A DNA stretch of 33,307 bases from Candidatus Izemoplasma sp. (lineage in GTDB: Bacteria; Bacillota_I; Bacilli_A; Izemoplasmatales; Izemoplasmataceae): assembly GCA_007123975.1 (NCBI GenBank), contig SLFZ01000104.1:1-33307 (forward strand), in the 5' to 3' direction. Every line of letters starts with the position of its first letter. The first letter of the stretch is position 1. Positions 1 through 9,379 of the stretch are shown one piece after another. The notes beneath the pieces are model-generated. The model saw only the letters and a list, made by a program, of their open reading frames with translations, ran no database searches and was not told the DNA's origin. The translations under genes and the position numbers were made by a program.

Positions 1-176
1 ACACCGCTTCGAATAACTTCGGTGGTGACGGTCATGTTTTCCGCTTCGTGGGCTTTTTCAAGCCATTCCGCGAGAAGTTGTGTTTCTTCTGGCCAATCGG
101 AACGGTTTTCACCGCCGCATGCAAAGAGGGTGAAAGCGGAGAAAATGATGGTGATTAATACGAGCGCTTTTTTCAT
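1..176 (-). CDS. Partial lipoprotein (N-terminus only; runs off the left edge)
   Basis: Not in the ORF track. Reverse complement from 176 reads MKKALVLITIIFSAFTLFACGGENRSDWPEETQLLAEWLEKAHEAENMTVTTEVIRSGV, with a Lys-rich start, hydrophobic core and LFAC lipobox. Confidence 0.8.
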   Translation of the reverse strand, partial: MKKALVLITIIFSAFTLFACGGENRSDWPEETQLLAEWLEKAHEAENMTVTTEVIRSG

Positions 177-246
177 GGGTTGATACCTACCTTACGTTTA
201 TGCTATCACCATTGTAACATATCAATAAAAAAATGAAAGCCTTAAA

Positions 247-270
247 AGAAGCCTGCAGCGGCAGGCTTCT
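247..270 (-). terminator. Rho-independent terminator of the 279..809 gene
   Basis: AGAAGCCTGC-AGCG-GCAGGCTTCT perfect 10-bp stem; followed by TTTTAAGG when read on the minus strand. Confidence 0.75.
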
Positions 271-278
271 AACATGCA

Positions 279-809
279 TTATTCGGCGTTATCAATCACA
301 TGAACTTTGCGCGTTAAGCGATCTTCGTTGCCGAGTGCATCGGTCACGATGTAGGTGATGACATAGACACCCACGGCATCGGTATCGACATGACCAACCG
401 TTTCGATCGAGACATTTTCATCGTTCGATAACACATCAACTCCCGCATCAGTCCACGATGTGCCCACAAGCACGGTGTCAACACCGGGGCGTAATGCGAG
501 CGATAGCGGCCGTTCATCAACGACTTCGACTTTGCGGACAATCGTCGTCGTTATCCCGTTATATCGAGCGCGATACACAATTTCATAGACACCTGGTGTG
601 TCCGAATCCACGGTGTTTTCCAAGACGGTGACGGAAATGGTGCGTTCTCCGACTTGCGCAGTTGCGCCAGCGTCGTCGTGGGTTTCACCGATGAGAATCG
701 TGTCGACACCCGGATTAATTTCCATCTCAATGACGGTGGTGTCTTCCGGCAAGCAGGCCCGCAATGTCACGGTTAGTGCCACAAGCAGAAGCGACAGTTT
801 ATGCAACAT
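279..809 (-). CDS. Lipoprotein with two Ig-like (DUF5011-type) repeats
   Basis: The internal start MLHKLSLLLVALTVTLRACLPED has a signal peptide plus lipobox-like LRAC and an upstream GGAAGGTGA. Two copies of a '(N/R)PGVDT(I/V)LxGxxxxDAG' repeat follow. Confidence 0.75.
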   Translation of the reverse strand: MLHKLSLLLVALTVTLRACLPEDTTVIEMEINPGVDTILIGETHDDAGATAQVGERTISVTVLENTVDSDTPGVYEIVYRARYNGITTTIVRKVEVVDERPLSLALRPGVDTVLVGTSWTDAGVDVLSNDENVSIETVGHVDTDAVGVYVITYIVTDALGNEDRLTRKVHVIDNAE

Positions 810-3441
810 CGGAATCACCTTCCCAACGCCGCGTCGGGATGACTGGTCCGTAGGCCACGTCAAGATTTAAGGGAAGCACATGGATGCGTCGGGTGCGTAC
901 GACGGTTGTGCCTTCATAGGTGACCAGATAGCGCACCGTATAGGTGCCCGGAGTATCTGTGTCGACGGTGCCTTCAATCACGACCTCGCCAACGGAGTTC
1001 GTGATGCCGGGTTCGACGTACGGTGAGCCTTGAAAGAGCGTGGTAATGCCAGGGTTTAACTCAACATCAATGGTAAAACGTGGTTTATCGAGGACGCTAA
1101 CCATGCGAATGAGATGATGAACGACCTCGTTGTCAATCACAATCTCGTAGCGGACCTCGTAATACCCTGGCGCATCCACATCGACGTTACCAATTACACG
1201 TACCTCAACGTGATCTTCAGGCGCATCGACGCCTTCGTCCACCCACGTTTCACCTAAGTAAATCGTATCAACACCGGGGTTAAGTTGTGTTGCCTCAGGT
1301 TTGAACATGCTCTTATATTGAGGCACCACGGTGAGATCGGAAGTGAGGTTTTCAAGCGGTTCCGACCACTCTGTAAACACATAGGTAAAAGTTTCGTCAC
1401 TAGGCTTATCAGGGCCTTCAGGCGCCTCAATGCTTTCACCATAAGGAACTTCTTTAACAAGATACACATCGCCATCCGCATCGAGGAAGGTGATGGTCAA
1501 TACGACGATGTCATACGCTGCATAAAGCGTTAAGTCGCCGTCGAGCGCCTCGTCTGTGAAAGGTTCTGTCCAGGCGTCATCGAGGTACCAACCCCGGAAC
1601 ACAATGCCTTCGGCGTCAATGGGATCGAGCGACACGTCGTCACCAAAAGTGTAGGTAAATGCGTCGATGACATCCCCATCAAAGACCAGCGTCACGGTGT
1701 ATTCAAGCGGCGCAAATCGGGCATATAAGTCCATCGGTCCAACGACAACTTCACCATCATACGCTTCGCTAAAAGCGTCGTCGAGGTACCACCCAAGAAA
1801 GTCGTGGTGGGGTCGTTCCGGACCTTCAACATCAAATGGTGTGCCATGCTCCACCAAGACGGTCTCCGTTGTGCCGTCAATGTGAAGCGTGATTTCATAA
1901 GTGTGCGGCTCATAGCGAAGGTACAGGTCAAGATCGTTTTCAACGGAGTCAAAATCATACGGCGCTTGGAAAGTTTCATCAGCATAAAAGCCGATAAAAT
2001 CATGGCCATCCTTCGGTGGTGCTTCATAGGTGAATGACTCCCCATCGCGGACTCGGAAGGAATCGATGACTTCATCGCCATCCCAGACGAGCACGTCGTG
2101 ATACACATATGGCTCAAACCGGGCGTAGAGGGTCGTGTCGCCGACGATGGCATCGTCGGCGAACGGTTCAGTGTACGCATCGTCGAAATACCATGCGATA
2201 AAGTGATGTTCATCAAGCGTTGGTTGATCGGGAAGCACTATGGATTCACCTTCAAAACCGTAGAAGCGGTGATAGGCCTCATCGTCGACAACAAAATCAA
2301 TGGCATAACGCAAACTCATGTACGCATTGACGATTCCCGCGCCAAACTGTGATTCAGGTTCGTCATCGGATGCCCCGTCATACAAACGCCGAAGCACGTC
2401 TTCGTAATCAAGGCCATCAAAGTGCGAGAGCATCAATGCGATAATCCCCGACACATGTGGTGCGGCGAATGACGTGCCGCTTCCAGTAGCGTAAGCATCA
2501 TCGGGTGTTGTTGAAAGAATTCCGGTGCCGGGTGCGGCAATGTCAATCGTTTCACCAAAGTTCGAAAACGATGACAATGCCCCAAACTCGTCGACCGATG
2601 AGACCGAGACAGTGGTTGGAAAAGCGGCTGGATAAAACGGGTTATTGGTGGCATCGTTGCCGGCGGCGGCGACGACAAAAACACCCGCGTCGCGTGCGGC
2701 GATAAGCGCATCACGCATGGCGTCGTTTTGGCCGAGAGACTCCGAGCCTAAAGACATGTTAATGATGTCGGCGCCGTTGGCTACGGCGTAGTCGACGGCG
2801 CGGATTAACGCATCGGATTCGAAGAACTCTTCGTTCTCGATGTTTGCTTTTATAATCATTAACTCAACATGCTGGGCGATCCCGGCGATGCCTTGGTCGT
2901 TGTTTTTGTTGGCGGCGAGCACGCCAGCGACGAAAGTTCCGTGCCCGTGGTCGTCTTCAACGTGCTCCAAACCGACTTCATCGGTATGGGCGTTATACGA
3001 TAACGGTGAAAGACGACCCGCAAACTCCGGGTGGGCGGTGTCGATGCCCGTGTCGATGATGGCGACGGTAATGGACGAATCGCCGGTAGTGATTTGCCAC
3101 GCGTCAAACAACTGCATCATTAAAAGGGCATACTGATCATCGAGGAACGGATCGTTCGGCTCATCGAGCAACCGCACATCACGTTGGTTGAGAGAAAAAC
3201 CAGCATGCAGAAGTGTGTTGACGTTTGTCGATTGGGTGGTTTCAAAGACCGCCAGGCCGTGCTCTGATACATGCTTTAAGGTAAGGTGGTGTCGATCGGC
3301 GAGGCTCAATGCATGGTCAATGTCGTCGACACGATGGAGGTATGTATCGGCTTGATGAGAGGCGTTCACAGTGAAAAACCCGCTCGAAATAACGACGAGC
3401 AAGGCGACGATGACGCTGAGAAACCGCAGTCGACGACCCAT
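799..3441 (-). CDS. Secreted subtilisin-like (S8) serine protease with InlB-type B-repeats and C-terminal Ig-like domains
   Basis: Catalytic motifs VAIIDTGID, DDHGHGTFVAGV and GSGTSFAAPHVSG; signal peptide. The ORF opens at 3459, but the ATG at 3441 has the better SD (GAAAGGGGCG) spacing. Confidence 0.9.
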   Translation of the reverse strand: MGRRLRFLSVIVALLVVISSGFFTVNASHQADTYLHRVDDIDHALSLADRHHLTLKHVSEHGLAVFETTQSTNVNTLLHAGFSLNQRDVRLLDEPNDPFLDDQYALLMMQLFDAWQITTGDSSITVAIIDTGIDTAHPEFAGRLSPLSYNAHTDEVGLEHVEDDHGHGTFVAGVLAANKNNDQGIAGIAQHVELMIIKANIENEEFFESDALIRAVDYAVANGADIINMSLGSESLGQNDAMRDALIAARDAGVFVVAAAGNDATNNPFYPAAFPTTVSVSSVDEFGALSSFSNFGETIDIAAPGTGILSTTPDDAYATGSGTSFAAPHVSGIIALMLSHFDGLDYEDVLRRLYDGASDDEPESQFGAGIVNAYMSLRYAIDFVVDDEAYHRFYGFEGESIVLPDQPTLDEHHFIAWYFDDAYTEPFADDAIVGDTTLYARFEPYVYHDVLVWDGDEVIDSFRVRDGESFTYEAPPKDGHDFIGFYADETFQAPYDFDSVENDLDLYLRYEPHTYEITLHIDGTTETVLVEHGTPFDVEGPERPHHDFLGWYLDDAFSEAYDGEVVVGPMDLYARFAPLEYTVTLVFDGDVIDAFTYTFGDDVSLDPIDAEGIVFRGWYLDDAWTEPFTDEALDGDLTLYAAYDIVVLTITFLDADGDVYLVKEVPYGESIEAPEGPDKPSDETFTYVFTEWSEPLENLTSDLTVVPQYKSMFKPEATQLNPGVDTIYLGETWVDEGVDAPEDHVEVRVIGNVDVDAPGYYEVRYEIVIDNEVVHHLIRMVSVLDKPRFTIDVELNPGITTLFQGSPYVEPGITNSVGEVVIEGTVDTDTPGTYTVRYLVTYEGTTVVRTRRIHVLPLNLDVAYGPVIPTRRWEGDSDVA
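1309..2271 (-). repeat. About five tandem InlB-type B-repeats (Listeria-Bacteroides repeat) inside the protease
   Basis: Recurring 'F.GWY.D..(Y/W)TEPFxxxxxxxDLTLYARF' units, e.g. HHFIAWYFDDAYTEPFADDAIVGDTTLYARFEP, HHDFLGWYLDDAFSEAYDGEVVVGPMDLYARFAP, IVFRGWYLDDAWTEPFTDEALDGDLTLYAAYD. Confidence 0.75.
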
Positions 3442-3476
3442 GATAGACGCCCCTTTCATATTCTACTTGCAAGTTT

Positions 3477-3505
3477 ATTATAATCGAAAATCCTGCGTTT
3501 GTCAT
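3477..3505 (-). promoter_or_regulatory. Putative sigma70/SigA promoter for the protease
   Basis: On the minus strand: ATGACA (3505-3500), 17-nt spacer, TATAAT (3482-3477). Confidence 0.6.
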
Positions 3506-3533
3506 ACCATATGAAACCCGGGTCATGGTTGAC

Positions 3534-3562
3534 TTGTCATGCGCTTTGTGCTTTGATATAAA
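3534..3562 (+). promoter_or_regulatory. Putative sigma70/SigA promoter for the first MscS gene
   Basis: TTGTCA (3534-3539), 17-nt spacer, TATAAA (3557-3562). Confidence 0.6.
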
Positions 3563-3582
3563 CATACAAAGGAGGAATCTGA

Positions 3583-4431
3583 ATGCAATACCTTAGAACG
3601 CTGCTTGAAGATTTATTCAACGATACCCTTGGTTTGAGCGGTGGATGGTCATCCTTTATCACAACCCTCATCATGATTGCCGTATGGGTTATCATTGCGG
3701 TTGTCCTGCTTGCGCTGATGAGACGCTTTATTACCCAGCGCTTCATTCGAATTAAAGGAGATGCTCGCGGAAAAACGTTGGCGCGGTTGCTGTCGGGCCT
3801 TCTTGCAGTTGTCATCTGGTTTATGATTTTTCTCGCCATCGCCAATGAACTGGCCATCGACATTCGACCGATTCTTGCCGGTGCGGGTATCCTCGGACTC
3901 GCCATTGGTTTTGGGTCACAACACTTGGTCAGTGACGTTGTGGCAGGCTTCTTCATTATTGTCGACAATGCCTTCAACGTCGGTGAAACCATTGAAGTGG
4001 ATGGATTTAAAGGAAAAGTTTCGAACATGAATCTGCGCGTAACACACATTGACAACTGGCAGGGCTCGACGCTCATTTTAAACAACAGCACGATTAAAAA
4101 ACTTATCAACTGGTCACGAAACAACACCACCGCGGTGGTTGATTTCGGTGTCGCCTACGAAACCGACTTGCAAACCTTAGCCCAAGCCATGCCCATGTTT
4201 TTAGACGAACTTGAAAAAGCGCACGAAGACATCGTTGAAAAACCAGCATACCTCGGGGTAACCGATCTAGCCGATTCGAGCATAAACATGCGCATTATCG
4301 CCAAGTGCAAGACGGGAACGCATTTCGCCGTCGAACGAAAAATTCGGCATGATTTGGTCGGTTTCCTGAACAAACAGGGCATTGAAATCCCATTTCCACA
4401 AATTGTCGTCTCTCAAAAATCCACAAATTAA
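3583..4431 (+). CDS. MscS-family mechanosensitive ion channel
   Basis: N-terminal TM helices, then 'ILAGAGILGLAIGFGSQHLVSDVVAGFFIIVDNAFNVGETIEVDGFKGKV', the MscS pore/beta-domain signature. Confidence 0.92.
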   Translation: MQYLRTLLEDLFNDTLGLSGGWSSFITTLIMIAVWVIIAVVLLALMRRFITQRFIRIKGDARGKTLARLLSGLLAVVIWFMIFLAIANELAIDIRPILAGAGILGLAIGFGSQHLVSDVVAGFFIIVDNAFNVGETIEVDGFKGKVSNMNLRVTHIDNWQGSTLILNNSTIKKLINWSRNNTTAVVDFGVAYETDLQTLAQAMPMFLDELEKAHEDIVEKPAYLGVTDLADSSINMRIIAKCKTGTHFAVERKIRHDLVGFLNKQGIEIPFPQIVVSQKSTN

Positions 4432-4438
4432 GCGTCAG

Positions 4439-4462
4439 AAAAAGCGGGAAACCGCTTTTTTT
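4439..4462 (+). terminator. Rho-independent terminator after the first MscS gene
   Basis: AAAAAGCGG-GAAA-CCGCTTTTTTT. Confidence 0.85.
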
Positions 4463-4529
4463 GATGACCAATTATCGCTAAAATCGTGTATAATGAGAAC
4501 GGTTACATGCGGCGAAAGGAGGCGTTGAG

Positions 4530-5810
4530 GTGACACGAGGAGATCGACAATATAATGCCTGTCTGAACGTTTTAAAACACGAGATGATTCTGGCGGCCGG
4601 TTGTACCGAACCGGTTGCCATCGCTTTGGCAACCGCAAAAGCCAAAGCCGTGCTCGGCGCTATGCCGGAACGCATTCGAATGCGCGTCAGTGAGAATGTT
4701 TTGAAAAACGCGAAGAGCGTTATTGTGCCTAACACGAATGCGATGAAAGGCATCCGCGTTGCGGCGGCTGCCGGAGCCGTCATCGGCGACCCGGCAAAAG
4801 ACCTCGAGATTCTTGGTACGGTCGACGATGACGATCGCGACGCAATCGTCGAGTACTTGAAGAAAACGCAGATTGTCGTCTCGCCGATTGACAGTGAGTA
4901 CGTTTTTGATGTTGAGGCCACGGTTTATCATGGGGAAGAACATGCGAGAGTTCGTCTGATTAATGCCCACACCAACATCGCCCTTATCGAGAAAAACGGC
5001 GTCGTTCAAATGGCCAAAGATTATGCATACGACGAAGTGCCTGACGATGCCGATAAAAAAACGCTGACGGTTGAACGCATTGTCGCGTTTGCCGATGCGC
5101 TTGTGATCGACGATGTTAAAGCGCTTTTTGACCGTCAAATTGAGACCAACATGGCAATTGCAGAAGAAGGATTGACAGAAGATTTTGGCGCGACAATAGG
5201 AAAAATCATTCTCACCACCGAAAAGGGTGATGTGAAAAACATTGCCAAAGGCTACGCGGCAGCTGCAAGCGATGCCCGCATGGGAGGTAGCAAAAAACCG
5301 GTGACGATCGTATCAGGCAGTGGAAACCAAGGCATCACGGCATCGGTTCCGTTGATTGTTTACGCGCGCGAGAAAAACATCGACCAAGAGCGCCTATATC
5401 GTGCACTCGCCGTATCCAACCTTATCAGCATCCATCAAAAAACCGGCGTTGGTGCGCTTTCGGCCTATTGCGGTGCAGTGTTCGCCGGCGCCGCCGCCGG
5501 TGCTGGCATCGCCTACATGGAAGACGGCTCATTTGAGGCCGTCGCACATACGCTGGTCAATGCGCTCGCCATTGTCTCCGGCATGGTCTGCGATGGCGCG
5601 AAAGCTTCGTGTGCCGCGAAGATAGCTTCCTCGGTGGATGCGGGCATTTTTGGCTTTCGTATGCACCAGCAACATCGCGAGTTTCTCGGGGGTGAAGGAT
5701 TGGTCGCCAAGGGTGTCGAAAACACCATTGCCAACATCAAGCGCCTAGCACGCGAGGGCATGTGCCTAACCGACAAGGAAATCATTCGCATCATGAGCGA
5801 GGAGGTTTAA
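4530..5810 (+). CDS. cyuA: UPF0597/CyuA-type L-cysteine desulfidase (L-serine dehydratase-like Fe-S enzyme)
   Basis: 'MILAAGCTEPVAIALATAKAKA', 'VSENVLKNAKSVIVPNT', 'MRMHQQHREFLGGEGLV'-region features typical of YhaM/CyuA; GTG start after AAAGGAGG. Confidence 0.82.
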   Translation: MTRGDRQYNACLNVLKHEMILAAGCTEPVAIALATAKAKAVLGAMPERIRMRVSENVLKNAKSVIVPNTNAMKGIRVAAAAGAVIGDPAKDLEILGTVDDDDRDAIVEYLKKTQIVVSPIDSEYVFDVEATVYHGEEHARVRLINAHTNIALIEKNGVVQMAKDYAYDEVPDDADKKTLTVERIVAFADALVIDDVKALFDRQIETNMAIAEEGLTEDFGATIGKIILTTEKGDVKNIAKGYAAAASDARMGGSKKPVTIVSGSGNQGITASVPLIVYAREKNIDQERLYRALAVSNLISIHQKTGVGALSAYCGAVFAGAAAGAGIAYMEDGSFEAVAHTLVNALAIVSGMVCDGAKASCAAKIASSVDAGIFGFRMHQQHREFLGGEGLVAKGVENTIANIKRLAREGMCLTDKEIIRIMSEEV

Positions 5811-5812
5811 CC

Positions 5813-6661
5813 ATGCACAACAACCGAATGAATCCAACACGCTTGGTTCACTACGGACTGTTCGCGTTGATTGTTTTCATGATTGGCGTGTTTTGGTTTA
5901 CCAACCTCGATGTACGCATTGTCGACCATTATCGTGATGGGGATACCTATAGAGGCCCAAACCACGCCATCTTTTCATTCTTTTACTACCCGCTTAATGC
6001 GATTTTATTTTTTATCCCGGTCTCCATTGGGCTTGCCGTTGTCGTGATGTCGCTGTCTAAACGCCCGTTTTTCGCTGGCGTTCGACGTCACCGTAGGCAT
6101 GGGTCGTTGTTGGTGCTTGGCACGTTGATTTTGGCTGGCGTATTCAACAGCATCTTTCTTAAAGCCCTCTTTGCACGACCACGGCCATACATGGTCTTGA
6201 CAGGGGACGCCGGGTTTTATCGCCCGTTTGAAATCGTTCGAACCCATTGGGGCGCAGTTGACATGAGTTTTCCGAGTGGCCATGCCAGCGTGGCGTTTTC
6301 GCTGCTTGGGTTTTACTTTGCTTTTCAGCATGCGCCAACCTTGTGGCGTAAGGTATTAAAGTGGGGTGTCGGCATCGTCGGGGCAATAACGCTTGGTGTT
6401 GTCATGTCGCTATCACGTGCGGCCTACGGCGATCACTTTCTATCGGATGGCCTGTTTGCTGGCGTGCTGATGTATGGGTGGTTATACCTCGCGTATCACC
6501 TTTTGAAAATTCCCAAACACGATCGCCTGTTGCAAGAGGCGCCACCACGACGTGAGCGTTTCAGCGCACAGGATTTACCGACGCTTATCGTCGCCTTTGC
6601 AGTTCCTATATTGCTTGTGCTTGTGCTGTTTACGCAGTTTGATGGGCTTCGGTCTTGGTAA
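5813..6661 (+). CDS. PAP2-family membrane phosphatase
   Basis: KALFARPRP...SFPSGHASVAFS...SRAAYGDHFLSDGL three-motif PAP2 signature; multiple TM segments; start after GAGGAGG. Confidence 0.88.
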   Translation: MHNNRMNPTRLVHYGLFALIVFMIGVFWFTNLDVRIVDHYRDGDTYRGPNHAIFSFFYYPLNAILFFIPVSIGLAVVVMSLSKRPFFAGVRRHRRHGSLLVLGTLILAGVFNSIFLKALFARPRPYMVLTGDAGFYRPFEIVRTHWGAVDMSFPSGHASVAFSLLGFYFAFQHAPTLWRKVLKWGVGIVGAITLGVVMSLSRAAYGDHFLSDGLFAGVLMYGWLYLAYHLLKIPKHDRLLQEAPPRRERFSAQDLPTLIVAFAVPILLVLVLFTQFDGLRSW

Positions 6662-6733
6662 CCCTTCATCTCGTCAAACCGCGCGAAATATGATACACTG
6701 TCAATGACATCGTCCAAGAAATGAGGTTGTTTT

Positions 6734-7795
6734 ATGATTTTAGATTTCGCCCTTGTCAGCACGACCGTCGCGTCGGCGATTACGATTGCCATCGTGCTTG
6801 TACTGACCATCGCCATCATCGGTCAGCGAACCATCATTGAAAACCGTAAGGAGACCATCAGCCACCGCACGGTGTTGTTTATGTACATGGTGCTCTTCGT
6901 AATGCTTGCGCTTGCGACCATCACCATCCTAATGCTTTGGGGTTACGATGTCACAGATTATGTTGAACGTTTAGTCACCGATTTAGTCAGCATACTTGAA
7001 GGTAGCGTCCCGAGATTGGTTGGCACCTTGGTCGCGATTTTTATCACGATGGTCATCTATAAAGTCGTAAAGATATCGCTTTTCAAGCTCAGCAAACTGC
7101 CGGGTCAAAACGAACGACGGAAGAAGACCATCGCGAAAATTACCCTGAGCATCGCCAAGTATGTGCTCGTCATTGTCGCGTTGCTTGCCGTGTTGGGCGT
7201 TTGGGGTGTCAATGTCGCACCGGCGCTTGCCGGTCTTGGTATTCTCGGACTGGTCATTGGTCTCGGTGCACAGAAGTTTATCAATGACCTCATCAGCGGA
7301 TTCTTCATCGTGTTTGAACATCATTTCGACGTCGGCGATTGGGTCGAGATCGGTGGCTTCATGGGTGAAGTTATCGACATAGGCTTAAAAACCACGAAAG
7401 TGAAAAACTTCCGTGGCGAAATCAAGATATTCAACAACGGCTCCATCGATCCGGTTTCAAACTTCTCTCGTACTGAATCGTTGGCGATTGTTGATTTTGG
7501 CATTGCCTACAAAGAAGACATCGCCAAAACCATCGACGTGCTTACACAAGAGCTTCCGGCGCTTGTGGGTGAAAACGAAAACCTCCGCGAGGTTCCACGC
7601 GTCCTCGGTGTCACCGACCTCGCCAGCAGCAGCGTCAACCTGCGGGTTGCTGCCAAGGTCGCCTCGATGACACAATGGGGCGTTGAACGACTCTTACGCC
7701 AACGCATAAAGGAAATCCTCGTAAAACACAACATTGAAATTCCTTTCCCACAAGTCGTCGTCCACGGTGTGACACCACCGAAAAACACACCATAA
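6734..7795 (+). CDS. MscS-family mechanosensitive ion channel (second copy)
   Basis: 'APALAGLGILGLVIGLGAQKFINDLISGFFIVFEHHFDVGDWVEIGGFMGEV'. Confidence 0.92.
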   Translation: MILDFALVSTTVASAITIAIVLVLTIAIIGQRTIIENRKETISHRTVLFMYMVLFVMLALATITILMLWGYDVTDYVERLVTDLVSILEGSVPRLVGTLVAIFITMVIYKVVKISLFKLSKLPGQNERRKKTIAKITLSIAKYVLVIVALLAVLGVWGVNVAPALAGLGILGLVIGLGAQKFINDLISGFFIVFEHHFDVGDWVEIGGFMGEVIDIGLKTTKVKNFRGEIKIFNNGSIDPVSNFSRTESLAIVDFGIAYKEDIAKTIDVLTQELPALVGENENLREVPRVLGVTDLASSSVNLRVAAKVASMTQWGVERLLRQRIKEILVKHNIEIPFPQVVVHGVTPPKNTP

Positions 7796-7799
7796 GGAG

Positions 7800-7829
7800 A
7801 TGCGGGATTCCCGCCTACAAAAACCATGA
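7800..7829 (+). other. Possible leader micro-ORF (MRDSRLQKP*) with a small hairpin, upstream of the ABC-F gene
   Basis: ATG CGG GAT TCC CGC CTA CAA AAA CCA TGA; the stop overlaps the ABC-F start (ATGA). Contains the inverted repeat GCGGGATTCCCGC (7802-7814). Confidence 0.3.
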
Positions 7830-9370
7830 GTTTACTTGAAATGCAGGGCGTCTCGTTCGGCTACGCCGATGAGACGCTTTACCACGAAGCGGCGCTACGG
7901 CTGTTCGAAGGCGAGCATGCCGCGCTTGTCGGTGCGAACGGCTCAGGCAAAACAACCTTGCTCAAGCTGTTAAACCGCGAGTTAAAACCCGACATCGGCA
8001 CCATTGCGTGGGTCAATCACATCCGGGTCGGCTATCTCGATCAATACGCAAGTTTGCCAGAAGATCGTCTCGTAAAAGACTACATGCAAGAAGCATTTGC
8101 GAGTCTTTTTGCGATCGAGCGTGAGATGGAGTCGCTTTACGAACGCGCCGCCACCGAAGCCAAACTCGACAAACAAACGCGCATGTTCAATCGCGCCGCT
8201 CAACTAAGCGATCAGTTGCTTGAACGGGAGTTTTACGCCATCAAATCAAAAATATCGGACATCACCAACGGCCTCGGGCTCCCGCTTGATGTGCTCGATA
8301 AACCAATTGGTCACCTCTCGGGTGGCATGCGGGCCAAGATTATCCTCGGCAAACTGTTGCTCGAAGAAGCCGACGTGCTTTTGCTCGATGAGCCCACCAA
8401 CTTTCTTGACGTTAAACACATCGATTGGCTTGCGCGTTTTTTACGCGAATACCCGAAATCTTTCATTGTGATCAGCCATCATGAAGCGTTTCTAAGGGCC
8501 ATCTCCACAACCGTGTTCGCCATTGAAAGCAAACAGATCACGCGCTATAAAGGGGACTATGATTTTTACCTCGAGCAGCGCGCACTGCGCCAACGCCAAC
8601 ACGAAAAAGACTTCGTTTCGCAGCAGAAGTTCATCAAGCGTACCGAGGAGTTCATCCAAAAGAACATCACCCGCGCAAAAACGAGCAAACGCGCGCAAAG
8701 CCGCCGAAAAATGCTTGCAAAACTCGACCGAATCGCCGCGCCAAAGCGCGATCGTCACTACCGATTCGCCTTTCCACTCGCGGCCGCGAGCGGGCGTGAT
8801 GTGCTTGCGGTAAACGCGCTTGAGATTGGTTACGATGAGCCACTTGTCGAACCGATTGACATGGAAATACTTAAAGAGGAAAAGGTGGTCATTACCGGGA
8901 AAAACGGCATCGGCAAATCAACCTTGATTAAAACCTTGGTGGGCGACGTCGATAAGCTCGGTGGTGGTTTTCACTGGAGCGACACGGTGCGCGTTGCCTA
9001 CTTCGCTCAAGAAAAATCGATGCCCGAAGGCAGCACGCCGTTCTCGCTCATCCACGACACCTACCCGCGCTTCACGCGGAACCAAGTGCTAACCTTGCTC
9101 GCGACGCACGGCATTGACGCCGAGATGGCAAGAAGGCCGTACGCGTCGTTATCGGGGGGCGAACAAACAAAAGTGCGTCTGGCTTTGCTGCGACATCAAA
9201 AAGCCAACGTGCTGATCCTCGATGAACCCACAAACCATCTCGATAAAGCCGCAAAAGAAGCGTTGAAAGAAGCGTTAATTGATTACCGTGGCACGCTCGT
9301 GCTCGTCTCACATGAGAAGCCGTTTTACGAAGCGGTATGCGACTATGAAATCTCACTATACACCACGTAG
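7826..9370 (+). CDS. ABC-F family ATP-binding protein
   Basis: Two ABC cassettes: GANGSGKTT/LSGGMRAK/LLLDEPTNFLD and GKNGIGKST/LSGGEQTKVR/LILDEPTNHLD; no TM domains. Confidence 0.93.
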   Translation: MSLLEMQGVSFGYADETLYHEAALRLFEGEHAALVGANGSGKTTLLKLLNRELKPDIGTIAWVNHIRVGYLDQYASLPEDRLVKDYMQEAFASLFAIEREMESLYERAATEAKLDKQTRMFNRAAQLSDQLLEREFYAIKSKISDITNGLGLPLDVLDKPIGHLSGGMRAKIILGKLLLEEADVLLLDEPTNFLDVKHIDWLARFLREYPKSFIVISHHEAFLRAISTTVFAIESKQITRYKGDYDFYLEQRALRQRQHEKDFVSQQKFIKRTEEFIQKNITRAKTSKRAQSRRKMLAKLDRIAAPKRDRHYRFAFPLAAASGRDVLAVNALEIGYDEPLVEPIDMEILKEEKVVITGKNGIGKSTLIKTLVGDVDKLGGGFHWSDTVRVAYFAQEKSMPEGSTPFSLIHDTYPRFTRNQVLTLLATHGIDAEMARRPYASLSGGEQTKVRLALLRHQKANVLILDEPTNHLDKAAKEALKEALIDYRGTLVLVSHEKPFYEAVCDYEISLYTT

Positions 9371-9379
9371 GAGGATTGT

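Noticed and set aside
1692-2216. 174-aa ORF overlapping the protease in another frame
   Set aside because: Arises from the InlB repeat coding sequence in a shifted frame; Met/Ser/Thr-rich with no domain signature.
3537-4130. 197-aa minus-strand ORF antisense to the first MscS gene
   Set aside because: Low-complexity basic/Ser/Met-rich translation typical of a shadow ORF; no SD and the plus-strand MscS is certain.
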